64,000 bases of DNA from Methylobacterium dankookense (GCF_902141855.1 NZ_CABFVH010000012.1:58169-122168), one strand, 5' to 3'. Counted from the stretch's first letter, positions 33,302-42,578 are shown. Notes: a model not told the origin generated them from the sequence alone. Numbers and translations: made by a program.

Positions 33302-35719
33302 ATGCGCGCGGTCAATCCGGACGCGGCACTTCCGACCCTGGTCAGCGCCGAAGCCGGCCGGACGCAGCGCCTCCTCGCGGGCCTCGTCTGCCTCGCCTTC
33401 GGCGCGGTCACGCTGGCGCTCCTGCCCTTCGCGGACCGGCCGATCCCGCCGATGCCGGGCTTCGTGCCCGTCTACCAATCGGCGCTCATCGTGGTCTACG
33501 GCCTGACCGCCTACCTGTTCTTCGCCCAGTTCCGCCGGACCCGGTCGGTCCCGCTGCTCGTGCTCGGATCGGGCAGCCTCTACGTGGCGCTGATCGTCCT
33601 CGCCCAGTTGCTGTCCTTCCCCGACGTGCTGGCGCGGGGGCGCCTGCTCGGCAGCGGGCCGGACACCACGATCTGGCTCTGGACGCTGTGGCATGTCGGG
33701 CCGCCGCTCTTCGCGCTGCCCTACGCGCTCATGGAAGGGCGGCGCCGCTCGGTCGCGCCTGGCCGCGCCGCGGCGGTCGGCTGGCTCGCCGCGGCGGTGG
33801 TCACGGCAGCGGTCGCGCTCGCCTGCGTGGTGGTGACCCGCTACGTCCACCTGCTGCCCAAGAGCGTCGAGGGCGACGATTACTGGCTGCTCACCACCAC
33901 GGGGATCGGCCCGGTCGTCGTCGCGCTCACCGTGGCGGCGCTCGCCGTCCTGTGCTGGACCACGCGCCTGCGGACCGTCCTCCAGCTCTGGCTCGCCGTC
34001 TCCCTGCTGCTGCTCGTGTTCGACAACCTGATCACGCTTCCGGGCGCGGCACGCGGCACGGTCGGCTGGTTCGCCGGCCGCCTGGAGGCGCTGGTGGCCG
34101 GCCTGATCGTGCTCGGGGTCTACCTGCGCGAGGTCGACTTCCTCTATGCCCGGGCCGAGGCCGCGGCCTACGAGCGCGAGGCGCAGCGGGCGGCCCTGAA
34201 GCTCGCGCGCGACAACCTCGCCCTGGCGCTCGAGGCGGCGGAGATGGGCGACTGGGAACTCGACCTGCGCACCGGCGCCTCGCGCCGGACCCCGCGCCAC
34301 GACGCGATCTTCGGCTACGACGCGCCGGTCGCCGCATGGGACGCCGAGACCTTCCTGCGCCACGTCGTCCCCGAAGACCGCGCGACCGCGCGGGCGGCCC
34401 TCGCGGACCTGACCGGGACGGAGCGCCTGGACCTGCACTGCCGCATCCGGCGGGCCGATGACGGGGCGATCCGGTGGATCGCGGTACGCGGCAGGGCCTA
34501 TCGTGGCGAGGACGACCGGGCGCTGTCGGTGGCGGGCATCGTCATGGACACGACGAAGCAGCACGAGGCCGAGGAGCGCCTCAACCAAGCGCAGAAGATG
34601 GAGGCCATCGGTCAGCTCACCGGCGGCGTCGCGCACGACTTCAACAATCTCCTGACGATCATCGTGGGCAACCTCGACATGATCGTGCGCCGCCCCGAGG
34701 ATTCGGGGCGCGTGACGCGGTTGGCGATGTCGTGCCTGCAGGCCGCCCGCCGCGGCGCCGAGGTGACCGAGAAGCTGCTGGCCTTCTCGCGGCGCCAGGT
34801 GCTGCGGCCGGAGACGGTCAACCCGAACCGGCTGCTCAAGGATTTCCGCGACCTGCTGCAGCGGGCGGTCGGCGAGACCATCGAGGTGCGGTTCGATCTC
34901 GAGGCGAGCCTCGACCCCGTCCGGCTCGATCCCGGCCAGTTCGAGAGTGCGGTGCTGAACCTCGCCGTCAACGCGCGCGACGCGATGCCGGGGGGCGGCG
35001 CCCTCACCGTGCGGACCAGCAACGCCGCCCTGGAAGCCGGCGAGATCGCGGACCGGCCGGACCTCGCGCCCGGTCCCTACGTGCTGGTGGAGGTCTCGGA
35101 TACCGGCCACGGCATGGATGCGGGAACGCTCGCCCGCGTCTTCGAGCCGTTCTTCACGACGAAGGATGTCGGCCGGGGCACCGGGCTCGGCCTCAGCCAG
35201 GTCTACGGCTTCGTCCTCCAGGCCGGCGGCCATGCGCGGATCCGAAGCGAGGTCGGCCGGGGCACCTGCGTCGAGCTCTACCTGCCGCGCTCGGGCGACA
35301 GGGCCGTGGACCGCCGGCCGGACGGGCCGATGCCGCTGCGGCGCGCGGCCGTGGGCGAGGTGGTGCTGGTGGTGGAGGACGAGCCGGCCGTCCTCGAGAT
35401 GGCGGTCGAGAGCCTGCGCGAACTCGGATACCGGACGCTGACGGCCGCGCGGGCCTCCGAGGCCCTCGAACGGCTGCAGGGCCCGGACCGCGTCGACATC
35501 CTGTTCTCGGACGTGGTGATGCCCGGCGGCATGAACGGCGTGCAGCTCTCGGTCGAGGCGCGTCGCCTGCGGCAGGGCCTGAGGGTGCTGCTGACCTCCG
35601 GCTATACCGGATCCGCCCTCGACGGCCAGGGCGTGCCGGCAGACCTGCCGCTGCTCAGCAAGCCCTACCGGCGCGACGAGCTCGCGAACAAGCTGCGCAT
35701 CGTCATGGGACAGGCCTGA
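33302..35719 (+). CDS. Membrane hybrid histidine kinase (MASE-PAS-HisKA-HATPase-REC)
   Basis: 805 residues. A membrane sensor of about eight helices covers residues 25-275 (MASE4-like). A PAS domain follows (ALEAAEMGDWELDLRTGASR to AVRGRAYRG). HisKA has the phosphorylated His in GGVAHDFNNLLTIIVG near 440. The ATPase has the N-box LNLAVNARDAM, VSDTGHGM and GRGTGLGLSQVYGFV. A receiver domain closes it (VLVVEDEPAVLEM, with phospho-Asp in LFSDVVMPGGMNG). GGAG at 33292 sets the ATG. It diverges from the FNT gene and has no response-regulator neighbour, so it may signal to a distant partner. Confidence 0.93.
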   Translation: MRAVNPDAALPTLVSAEAGRTQRLLAGLVCLAFGAVTLALLPFADRPIPPMPGFVPVYQSALIVVYGLTAYLFFAQFRRTRSVPLLVLGSGSLYVALIVLAQLLSFPDVLARGRLLGSGPDTTIWLWTLWHVGPPLFALPYALMEGRRRSVAPGRAAAVGWLAAAVVTAAVALACVVVTRYVHLLPKSVEGDDYWLLTTTGIGPVVVALTVAALAVLCWTTRLRTVLQLWLAVSLLLLVFDNLITLPGAARGTVGWFAGRLEALVAGLIVLGVYLREVDFLYARAEAAAYEREAQRAALKLARDNLALALEAAEMGDWELDLRTGASRRTPRHDAIFGYDAPVAAWDAETFLRHVVPEDRATARAALADLTGTERLDLHCRIRRADDGAIRWIAVRGRAYRGEDDRALSVAGIVMDTTKQHEAEERLNQAQKMEAIGQLTGGVAHDFNNLLTIIVGNLDMIVRRPEDSGRVTRLAMSCLQAARRGAEVTEKLLAFSRRQVLRPETVNPNRLLKDFRDLLQRAVGETIEVRFDLEASLDPVRLDPGQFESAVLNLAVNARDAMPGGGALTVRTSNAALEAGEIADRPDLAPGPYVLVEVSDTGHGMDAGTLARVFEPFFTTKDVGRGTGLGLSQVYGFVLQAGGHARIRSEVGRGTCVELYLPRSGDRAVDRRPDGPMPLRRAAVGEVVLVVEDEPAVLEMAVESLRELGYRTLTAARASEALERLQGPDRVDILFSDVVMPGGMNGVQLSVEARRLRQGLRVLLTSGYTGSALDGQGVPADLPLLSKPYRRDELANKLRIVMGQA

Positions 35720-35788
35720 GCGGAGCGGGCGCCGAGCCCACGGGGCGCGGCGATTGCGCCGTCGCCGCTTCCATGCATACTGAACCGG

Positions 35789-36133
35789 ATGGTTCAGCAA
35801 AAAGACGCCCGTCTGGACAGCCTGTTCCACGCCCTCTCGGACCGGACCCGGCGGGCGATCCTCCACAGCCTGTCCGAGCGCGACCGCTCGATCAGCGAGC
35901 TCGCCGAGCCCTTCGACATGTCCTTCAGGGCGGTGTCGAAGCATGTGAAGGTCCTGGAGGAGGCCGGCCTCGTCCGCCGGTCGATCCGGGGCCGGACCCA
36001 TCTGTGCGGCCTCGAGGCGGGCCGGCTGCGGGACGCGCGGGACTGGCTCGACGCCTACGGCACGTTCTGGCACGAACGGCTCGACGCCCTGGACGACCTG
36101 ATCGGCGAGACCCCGGAGACGGCCGATGTCTGA
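35789..36133 (+). CDS. ArsR-family transcriptional repressor
   Basis: 114 residues, a single winged-helix domain: LFHALSDRTRRAILHSLSER, ISELAEPFDMSFRAVSKHVK (recognition helix), EEAGLVRRSIRGRTHLCGLE (wing). No metal-binding Cys cluster is present; only one Cys occurs in the wing. It overlaps the next gene by eight bases, and this ArsR-AHSA1 pair is a common two-gene operon in which the regulator probably represses its own transcription. Inducer unknown. Confidence 0.9.
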   Translation: MVQQKDARLDSLFHALSDRTRRAILHSLSERDRSISELAEPFDMSFRAVSKHVKVLEEAGLVRRSIRGRTHLCGLEAGRLRDARDWLDAYGTFWHERLDALDDLIGETPETADV

Positions 36134-36569
36134 GCCGGCGGCCGTCGAGATCGTGCGCGTCTACCAAGCCTCCTGCGCGACGCTGTTCCGGGCCTGGACG
36201 CGCCCGGAAACGCTGCGGCGCTGGCTCGCCCCCGGCAATACGATCGTCGTCTCGGCGGAGGCGGATCCGTGGACCGGCGGGCGGTTCCGCATCGAATTCG
36301 AAGATGGGGACGGCGTCCGGCACGTCTTCGCGGGGCGCTATCTTGACGTCTCTCCGAACCGCCGGCTGGTGATGACCTGGACCTATGACGGGCCGGCCCG
36401 CCTCCTCTGCGGAGAGGAATCGCAGCTGACCGTCACATTCGATCCCGCCGGGGCGGACGCGACGGAACTGCGCCTCACCCATGCGCGCATCGGCTCGGCG
36501 GAGGCCGCCGACGCCTACGCGCGGGACTGGCCGACCTGTCTCGACAAATTGCGGGGCGCGCTCCAGTAG
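36126..36569 (+). CDS. SRPBCC/AHSA1-domain protein
   Basis: 147 residues of the AHSA1 START-like family: ASCATLFRAWTRPETLRRWL, GGRFRIEFEDGDGVRHVF, GRYLDVSPNRRLVMTWTYDG, ending DWPTCLDKLRGAL. It probably binds a small hydrophobic ligand in the cytoplasm. Translation is coupled to the ArsR gene, whose last codons it overlaps, so the repressor likely controls it. It is a paralogue of the AHSA1 gene at 20033, which belongs to the sigma-factor operon. Ligand unknown. Confidence 0.88.
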   Translation: MSEPAAVEIVRVYQASCATLFRAWTRPETLRRWLAPGNTIVVSAEADPWTGGRFRIEFEDGDGVRHVFAGRYLDVSPNRRLVMTWTYDGPARLLCGEESQLTVTFDPAGADATELRLTHARIGSAEAADAYARDWPTCLDKLRGALQ

Positions 36570-36633
36570 CGCGCACCCAAAGCAACAAGAACAAGAAAAT
36601 AAACAACGAGAAACACAAAATGGGAGTGAGACG

Positions 36634-38766
36634 ATGCTGCAAGAGGCAACCACCAAGCTCGGGGCCTGCCCGCACGACTGCCCCGATACCTGCTCGATGA
36701 TCTATACGGTCGAGGACGGCCACCTGACCGACGTCCGCGGCAATCCCGACCATCCGATGACCCGGGGCGCGCTCTGCGCGAAGGTCAAGGACTTCGACAA
36801 GCACCACTACAATCCCGACCGCATCCTCTACCCGATGCGGCGCTCCGGCCCGAAGGGCAGCGGCCTGTTCGAGCGCATCAGCTGGACGGAGGCGCTCGAC
36901 GAGATCCACCGGCGCTGGAGCGCCATCATCGAGACGCACGGGGCCGAGGCCATCCTGCCCTACAACTACCTCGGCAACGAGGGCACGGTGCAGGGCCTCA
37001 CCGTCGGCGACGCCTTCTTCAACCGGCTCGGCGCCACGGTCGCGGAGAAGACCTTCTGCGGCTCCGGCTCGTGCACGGCCTGGCTGCTGACGGTAGGCCC
37101 GACCAACGGCACCGACCCGCTCAGCTTCTCGCAGTCCAAGTACATCGTGATCTGGGGCTGCAACTCGGTCTCGACCAACCTCCATCACTGGCACATCGTG
37201 AAGGAGGCGCAGCGCAGCGGCGCGAAGGTCGTGGTGATCGATCCCTACCGCTCGCGCACCGCGAAGGAGGCCGACTGGCACCTGGCGCCGAAGCCCGGCA
37301 CGGACGGCGCGCTCGCCATGGCGCTGATCCAGGTCATCATCGCGGAGGGCCTGACCGACGACGACTACATCGCGCGGCACACGGTCGGCTTCGACCAGCT
37401 CAAGGAGCGCGCCGCCTCGTTCACCCCCGAATACGCGGCCGAGATCTGCGGCATCCCCGCCGAGGACATCCGCCGGCTGGCGCGGGAATACGCCACCACG
37501 CGCAACGCGGCGCTGCGGCCCGGCATCGCGGTGGAGCGCAGCGCGGGCGGCGCGCAGGCCCTGCGGGCGATCTTCTCTCTGCCGGCGCTCACCGGCTCGT
37601 GGAAGGATCCGGGCGGCGGCGTCTACCAGATGCCGCTCTGGGAGTTCCCGGTGCACTGGGACCGGGTCTGCCGGCCCGACCTGATCCCGGAGGGCACGCG
37701 CGCGCTCAACGTGCTCAAGCTCGGCGCGATCCTGACCGGCGAGGCCGGCATCGAGCCCGGCATCCACGCGCTGATGGTCTACAACGCCAACCCGGTCTCC
37801 AACGCCACCGAGACGGCCAAGATCAAGCGCGGGCTCGCCCGCGAGGACCTGTTCACGGTGGTCAGCGAGCACTTCGTCACCGACACGGCCCGCTACGCCG
37901 ACATCCTGCTGCCTGCGACCATGGCGGCCGAGCACGACGACATGATGTTCTCGTGGGGGCACTTCTTCTTCACGCTCAACCAGAAGGCGATCGAGCCGCC
38001 GGGCGAGACGGTCTCGAACGCCGAGCTGTTCCGGCGGATGGCAGCGCGGTTCGGCTTCACCGAGCCGCAATTCGCGATGAGCGAGACCGAGCTGATGGAG
38101 TGGTACCTCGACTGGGACAGCCCCAAGCTCGGCGGCATCACCATGGAGCATTTCCGCGAGCACGGCTGGTACCGGCTGAACCTCGGCGACCCCGAGAGCC
38201 GCACCCCCCACGCGGAGGGCAACTTCCCGACGCCCTCGGGCAAGTGCGAGTTCTTCTCGGAGACCGCCGCGACCACCGGCAACTTCGTGGCCCCGCCCTT
38301 CCGGCAGATGTACGAGCAGAAGCAGGGGGGCGAGGCGCTCGATCCGCTGCCGGGCTACGTGCCGGCCAACGAGCGGCCTGAGACCAACCCGGCCCAGGCC
38401 GAGCGCTACCCGCTCAACATCGTCTCGCCGAAGAGCCACGGCTTCCTGAACTCGCAATACGCGAACGAGGAGCACAAGATCGCCAAGCAGGGCGGCCAGG
38501 CGATCCTGATCAACCCGCACGACGCCCAGTCCCGGGAGATCACGGAGGGGGCGCTCGTGCGGGTGTTCAACGACCGCGGCGCCTTCCACGGGCAGGCCAA
38601 GGTCACGGAGGACGTGCCGCCTGGCCTCGTCGTGGCCTCCCTCGGCTACTGGCACGCGCTCAACCGCGACGGCGCCGTCAACGTGATCAGCGCCTCGACC
38701 TATGGCGGGATGGGGCACTCGCCGACCTACAGCGACAACCTCGTCGAGGTCGGGCTCGCGCAGTAA
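36634..38766 (+). CDS. Molybdopterin (bis-MGD) oxidoreductase with N-terminal 4Fe-4S site
   Basis: 710-residue cytoplasmic DMSO-reductase-superfamily enzyme; no twin-arginine signal is present. The N-terminal Fe-S motif is CPHDCPDTCSM plus GALCAKV. The Mo-ligand region is KTFCGSGSCTAWLLT near residue 150. MGD-binding stretches include VIWGCNSVSTNLHHW and MVYNANPVSNATETA, and the C-terminal molydopterin-dinucleotide domain begins PLNIVSPKSHGFLNSQ. A GGAGTGAG box fixes the ATG at 36634, after an A-rich leader. No electron-transfer subunit is adjacent. It shares the locus with molybdate uptake and cofactor genes; substrate unknown. Confidence 0.88.
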   Translation: MLQEATTKLGACPHDCPDTCSMIYTVEDGHLTDVRGNPDHPMTRGALCAKVKDFDKHHYNPDRILYPMRRSGPKGSGLFERISWTEALDEIHRRWSAIIETHGAEAILPYNYLGNEGTVQGLTVGDAFFNRLGATVAEKTFCGSGSCTAWLLTVGPTNGTDPLSFSQSKYIVIWGCNSVSTNLHHWHIVKEAQRSGAKVVVIDPYRSRTAKEADWHLAPKPGTDGALAMALIQVIIAEGLTDDDYIARHTVGFDQLKERAASFTPEYAAEICGIPAEDIRRLAREYATTRNAALRPGIAVERSAGGAQALRAIFSLPALTGSWKDPGGGVYQMPLWEFPVHWDRVCRPDLIPEGTRALNVLKLGAILTGEAGIEPGIHALMVYNANPVSNATETAKIKRGLAREDLFTVVSEHFVTDTARYADILLPATMAAEHDDMMFSWGHFFFTLNQKAIEPPGETVSNAELFRRMAARFGFTEPQFAMSETELMEWYLDWDSPKLGGITMEHFREHGWYRLNLGDPESRTPHAEGNFPTPSGKCEFFSETAATTGNFVAPPFRQMYEQKQGGEALDPLPGYVPANERPETNPAQAERYPLNIVSPKSHGFLNSQYANEEHKIAKQGGQAILINPHDAQSREITEGALVRVFNDRGAFHGQAKVTEDVPPGLVVASLGYWHALNRDGAVNVISASTYGGMGHSPTYSDNLVEVGLAQ

Positions 38767-38775
38767 AGGCAGGAC

Positions 38776-38804
38776 GGACGGCGGCGCGGAGCGTGCCGCC
38801 GTCC
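38776..38804. terminator. Hairpin between convergent oxidoreductase and modC genes
   Basis: Perfect 10-bp GC-rich stem GGACGGCGGC (38776-38785) / GCCGCCGTCC (38795-38804) with a 9-base loop. It starts ten bases after the oxidoreductase stop and 28 bases before the modC stop on the other strand. There is no T-run, so termination strength is uncertain. Confidence 0.55.
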
Positions 38805-38831
38805 TGATCCCCGTCCGCGCCGCGCGGCGGA

Positions 38832-39911
38832 TCAATCGAGCAGGGCGACGGTCTTCACGGCAGCGAAGACGGGCAGGCCCGGCGCCAGCCCCATCTCGAC
38901 GAGGGAGCGGCGAGTCAGGCGCACCACGAGATGGGCGTCGCCGCAATCGAGGCGCAGCTCGGCGGTCGGATCGGCGGGCACCTGCGCCCCGATCTCCGCC
39001 ACCGTGCCGGCGACCACGTTGAGCGCGCTCGTCCCCTCCGGCCGCGACAGGCTCAGGGTCACGTCGCGGGCCGAGACGAGGATGCGCAGGGACGCGCCGA
39101 CCGGCCGGTCGAGGAGCGGCACGTGCAGCGGGCCGGCGGCGGTGGACAGCCGCGTCAGCGCGAAGGCCGGGTCATGCGCCTCGACCCGCGCCGCGAGCAC
39201 GGCGCCAGCCTCGCGGGTGCCGCGCAGGGGGGCCACGTCGAGCCGCGCGGTCACCACGTCGACCGTCCCCGCCGCGACGACGCGGCCCTCCTCCAGCACG
39301 ACCATCCGGTCGGCGAGGCGCGTCACCTCGGCGAGGGCATGCGAGACGTAGACGATCGGCACGCCGCCGCGATCGCGCAGGCGCTCCAGGAAGGGCAGGA
39401 TCTCGGCCTTGCGCGCCTCGTCCAGAGCCGCCAGCGGCTCGTCCATCAGGAGGAGGCGGGGCCGCGCCAGCAGCGCCCGGCCGATCGCCACGCGCTGGCG
39501 CTCGCCCCCCGACAGGCCGTTTGGGCGCCGGCCGAGCAGATGCCCGATCCCGAGGAGGTCGATCACCTCGTCGAAGCCGATCCCGTCCGAGACCTTCGCG
39601 AGGCGGCGCCCGAACAGCAGGTTGCCCCTGACGTTCAGATGCGGGAACAGCCTGCTCTCCTGGAAGACGTAGCCGATGCGGCGGCGATGCGGCGGCACGA
39701 AACGCCTTGCACCCGTGTCCACCAGCGCCTCGCCGTCCAGCACGACCCGGCCGCGATCCGGCCGCACCAGCCCGCCGATGACGTTGACCAGGGTGGTCTT
39801 GCCCGAGCCCGAGCGCCCGAACAGCGCCGTGACGCCGCCCTCCGCCGCGAAGGCGGCCTCCAGCCGGAAGGCGCCCTGGCGGTGCTCGACCGCGACCGTG
39901 AGACCGCTCAT
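38832..39911 (-). CDS. modC: Molybdate ABC transporter ATP-binding protein ModC
   Basis: 359-residue ATPase that powers molybdate import. Walker A is GRSGSGKTTLVNVI near residue 32, Q-loop YVFQESRLFPHL, signature LSGGERQRVAIGRAL, Walker B LLLMDEPLAALD and switch VSHALAE. The C-terminal quarter is a TOBE/Mop molybdate-binding domain (SALNVVAGTVAEIGAQ). Start ATG 39911 (MSGLTVAVEH); an in-frame ATG eight codons upstream exists. The last gene of a modABC operon, 31 bases after modB. Confidence 0.95.
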   Translation of the reverse strand: MSGLTVAVEHRQGAFRLEAAFAAEGGVTALFGRSGSGKTTLVNVIGGLVRPDRGRVVLDGEALVDTGARRFVPPHRRRIGYVFQESRLFPHLNVRGNLLFGRRLAKVSDGIGFDEVIDLLGIGHLLGRRPNGLSGGERQRVAIGRALLARPRLLLMDEPLAALDEARKAEILPFLERLRDRGGVPIVYVSHALAEVTRLADRMVVLEEGRVVAAGTVDVVTARLDVAPLRGTREAGAVLAARVEAHDPAFALTRLSTAAGPLHVPLLDRPVGASLRILVSARDVTLSLSRPEGTSALNVVAGTVAEIGAQVPADPTAELRLDCGDAHLVVRLTRRSLVEMGLAPGLPVFAAVKTVALLD

Positions 39912-39941
39912 GCGGGATGACCGATCATGCGGCATGACCCA

Positions 39942-40634
39942 TCATGCGGCGAGCTTCCGGGCGACGCCGCGGGCGAGCAGCTCCGAGAGGACGAGCGCCG
40001 CCATCGAGACGGCGATCGAGATCAGGGTCAGGCGCATCGCCCCGGCCTCGCCGCCGGGCACCTGGGTCAGGGTGTAGATGGCGGATGGCAGGGTCTGGGT
40101 CTCGCCGGGGATGTTCGAGACGAAGGTGATGGTGGCGCCGAACTCGCCCATCGCCTTGGCGAAGCAGAGCACCAGCCCTGCCAGGATGCCGGGCAGGATC
40201 AGCGGCAGGGTGACGAGGCCGAAGACCTGGAGCGGGTTCGCCCCCAGCGTGCCCGCCGCCTGCTCGAGCTTGGCGTCCACCGCCTCGATCGACAGGCGGA
40301 TGGCGCGCACCAGCAGGGGAAAGCCCATCACCGCGCAGGCGAGCGCCGCCCCCGTCCAGCGGAAGGCGAAGACGATGCCGACCTCCGCGAGCACCGAGCC
40401 GACCGGCCCGCGCCGCCCGAAGGCGAGCAGCAGCAGGTAGCCGGTCACCACGGGCGGCAGCACCAGGGGCAGGTGCACCACCATGTCGAGGAGCGTCTTG
40501 CCCCAGAACCGGCCGCGGGCGAGGAGGTAGGCCACCCCGAGGCCGAGCGGCAGGCTCGCCAGCGTGCCGGTCGTGGCCACCAGCAGGCTGAGCCGCAGCG
40601 CCTGCCACTCCTCCGGGCTGAGCCAGCCCGTCAC
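39942..40634 (-). CDS. modB: Molybdate ABC transporter permease ModB
   Basis: 230 residues with five to six membrane helices (LLVATTGTLASLPLGLGVAY, LPLVLPPVVTGYLLLLAFG). The ABC-permease coupling loop is EQAAGTLGANPLQVFGLVTLPL, with GEFGATITFVSNIPGETQT typical of ModB. The start is GTG at 40634, overlapping the modA stop as GTGA, so translation is coupled. It forms the membrane dimer that works with ModC and ModA. Confidence 0.94.
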   Translation of the reverse strand: MTGWLSPEEWQALRLSLLVATTGTLASLPLGLGVAYLLARGRFWGKTLLDMVVHLPLVLPPVVTGYLLLLAFGRRGPVGSVLAEVGIVFAFRWTGAALACAVMGFPLLVRAIRLSIEAVDAKLEQAAGTLGANPLQVFGLVTLPLILPGILAGLVLCFAKAMGEFGATITFVSNIPGETQTLPSAIYTLTQVPGGEAGAMRLTLISIAVSMAALVLSELLARGVARKLAA

Positions 40635-41428
40635 TGCTGGGCGGTGGCCGCGCGGTTCAGCACCGTGAAGCCCTGCTTCTCGAAGGCGGCCTTGGCGGTG
40701 GGCCCGCGCAGATAGGCGAGCAGGCCCGCCGCGTCGGGATTGGCCGAATCCTTGGTGATTGCCACGGGATAGACGATCGCCGGATGACTGTCGGCCGGGA
40801 AGGTCGCGACGATCCGCACGTTGGCGTCGGCCGCCGCGTCGGTGGCGTAGACGATGCCGAGCGGCGCCTCGCCGCGGGAGACGAGGAGCAGGGCCGTGCG
40901 CACGCTCTCGGCCTGGGCGACCTTGTCCTTCACGCCGGCCCAGCCGCCGAGCTTCTCCAGCGCGGCCTTGCCGTACTTGCCGGCCGGCACCGCATCGACA
41001 TTGCCCATGGCGAGCTTGCCCTGCCCGAGCGCGGTCGCGAGGTCGAGGCCGGGGCCCATCTTCACTTCCGCCTTCGAATCCTTCGGGGCGATCAGCACGA
41101 TGCTGTTGGCGAGCAGGCTCACCCGCGTGTCGGGGCGGATGAGGTTGTTCTTGGCGAGGTAGTCCATCCAGTCGAGGTCGGCCGAGAAGAACAGGTCGGC
41201 CGGCGCGCCCTGCTCGATCTGCTTGGCCAGCGTGTTCGAGGCGGCATAGGAGATCTTCGGCGCCGGCTTGCCCTCCTTGGCATAGGAGCCGGCGATGTCG
41301 TCGAGGGCATTCTTCAGGCTCGCGGCGGCGAAGACGGTGGGCGCCTCCGCCGCCCGCGTCGGGACCGCCCCCAGCAGGGCGGAGGCGACGAGGCCAGCCA
41401 GGACACCGGCGCGGGTGAGCATGCGCAT
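40631..41428 (-). CDS. modA: Molybdate-binding periplasmic protein ModA
   Basis: 265 residues. The signal peptide is residues 1-26 (ending VPTRAAEA). The mature protein begins with the ModA pattern TVFAAASLKNALDDIA and carries SYAASNTLAKQIEQGAPADL (oxyanion loop) and GIVYATDAAADANVRIVATF. It captures molybdate, possibly tungstate, in the periplasm for ModB/ModC. First gene of the operon; 36 bases separate it from the alcohol dehydrogenase gene upstream on the same strand, which may therefore be co-transcribed. Confidence 0.95.
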   Translation of the reverse strand: MRMLTRAGVLAGLVASALLGAVPTRAAEAPTVFAAASLKNALDDIAGSYAKEGKPAPKISYAASNTLAKQIEQGAPADLFFSADLDWMDYLAKNNLIRPDTRVSLLANSIVLIAPKDSKAEVKMGPGLDLATALGQGKLAMGNVDAVPAGKYGKAALEKLGGWAGVKDKVAQAESVRTALLLVSRGEAPLGIVYATDAAADANVRIVATFPADSHPAIVYPVAITKDSANPDAAGLLAYLRGPTAKAAFEKQGFTVLNRAATAQQ

Positions 41429-41464
41429 GCGGGAACGATCCTTCGTGATGCGGCAGGACAGGTT

Positions 41465-42520
41465 TTAGGCGGCTTTGGGCAGGCTCGCCATGTCGATGAC
41501 GAAGCGGTACTTCACGTCGCACTTCAGCATGCGGCCATAGGCGGTCTCGATCTGATCGATCGGGATCATCTCGATATCGGCCGTGATGCCGTGCTTGCCG
41601 CAGAAGTCGAGCATCTCCTGCGTCTCCGCGATGCCGCCGATCAGGGAGCCGGCGAAGCTGCGCCGCCGCCAGATCACGCTGAACACGTTCACATCGAGAG
41701 GCTTCTCCGGCGCGCCGACCTGCACCAGCGTGCAGTCGCGCTTCAGGAGGCCGAGATAGGCGTTGATGTCGTGCTGGGCGGCGACCGTGTCGACGATCAG
41801 GTCGAAGCTCTCGGCGTGCCGGGCCATCTGCTCGGCATCCTTCGAGATCACCACCGCGTCGGCGCCGAGACGGCGGGCATCGGCCTCCTTGCCGGGCGAG
41901 GTCGTGAACAGCACGACCTCGGCGCCCATGGCGTGGGCGAGCTTCACGCCCATATGGCCGAGGCCGCCGAGCCCGACGATGCGGACCTTCTTGCCGGGGC
42001 CCGCCTCCCAGCGCCGGAGTGGGGAATAGGTGGTGATGCCCGCGCAGAGGAGCGGCGCGACGCCGGCGAGGTCGAGCCCCTCGGGCACGTGCAGCACGAA
42101 GTGCCGATCCACGACGATGTGGCTCGAATAGCCGCCGAAGGTGTTGGCGCCGGTGCCCTGTTCGGGACCGTTATAGGTGCCCGTGAAGCCCGGCTCGCAA
42201 TATTGCTCCAGCCCCTCGCGGCAGGCGGTGCAGGTGCGACAGGAATCGACCATGCAGCCGATCGCGGCGAGGTCGCCCTGCTTGAAGTCGCGGACCTCGG
42301 CCCCGACCCGAGTGACGCGGCCGACGATCTCGTGGCCGGGCACGCAGGGGTAGAGCGTGTTCCGCCACTCGTTGCGGGCCTGATGCAGGTCCGAATGGCA
42401 GACGCCGCAATAGACGATCTCGATCTCGACGTCGTTCGCGCCCGGGTCGCGACGCTCGAAGGTGAAGGGCGCGAGCGGCGTCTCGGCGCTGGCGGCGGCG
42501 TAGCCCGTGCAGGTGAGCAT
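41465..42520 (-). CDS. Zinc-dependent NAD(P) alcohol dehydrogenase (YahK/cinnamyl-alcohol type)
   Basis: 351-residue medium-chain dehydrogenase/reductase. The catalytic zinc site is CGVCHSDLHQ plus PGHEIVG; the structural zinc loop is SCRTCTACREGLEQYC (C-x2-C-x2-C-x7-C). The Rossmann motif is VGLGGLGHMGVKLAHA near 185. It reduces aldehydes, usually with NADPH. Its place just upstream of modABC on the same strand is unusual, as no molybdenum role is known for this family. Start ATG at 42520. Confidence 0.93.
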   Translation of the reverse strand: MLTCTGYAAASAETPLAPFTFERRDPGANDVEIEIVYCGVCHSDLHQARNEWRNTLYPCVPGHEIVGRVTRVGAEVRDFKQGDLAAIGCMVDSCRTCTACREGLEQYCEPGFTGTYNGPEQGTGANTFGGYSSHIVVDRHFVLHVPEGLDLAGVAPLLCAGITTYSPLRRWEAGPGKKVRIVGLGGLGHMGVKLAHAMGAEVVLFTTSPGKEADARRLGADAVVISKDAEQMARHAESFDLIVDTVAAQHDINAYLGLLKRDCTLVQVGAPEKPLDVNVFSVIWRRRSFAGSLIGGIAETQEMLDFCGKHGITADIEMIPIDQIETAYGRMLKCDVKYRFVIDMASLPKAA

Positions 42521-42554
42521 GCGCGTGTCATCTCCGCGATGGTTGCCCCGGCCG

Positions 42555-42578
42555 CGCTATATACGGTGAGTTATATCC
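42555..42578. promoter_or_regulatory. Candidate ModE operator
   Basis: CGCTATATA (42555-42563), seven bases, TTATATCC (42571-42578), in the gap between the alcohol dehydrogenase (minus) and moeA (plus). ModE sites known from E. coli contain CGnTATAT-type halves. The right half here matches only partly. A ModE-type gene lies 1.5 kb downstream, which is why the site is listed. Confidence 0.35.

Noticed and set aside
33233..36073. 946-codon minus-strand frame across the histidine kinase and ArsR gene
   Set aside because: Antisense to genes with clear motifs; low-complexity composition typical of GC-rich shadow frames.
36571..36633. Moco riboswitch upstream of the molybdopterin oxidoreductase
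   Set aside because: The A-rich leader cannot form the needed helices.
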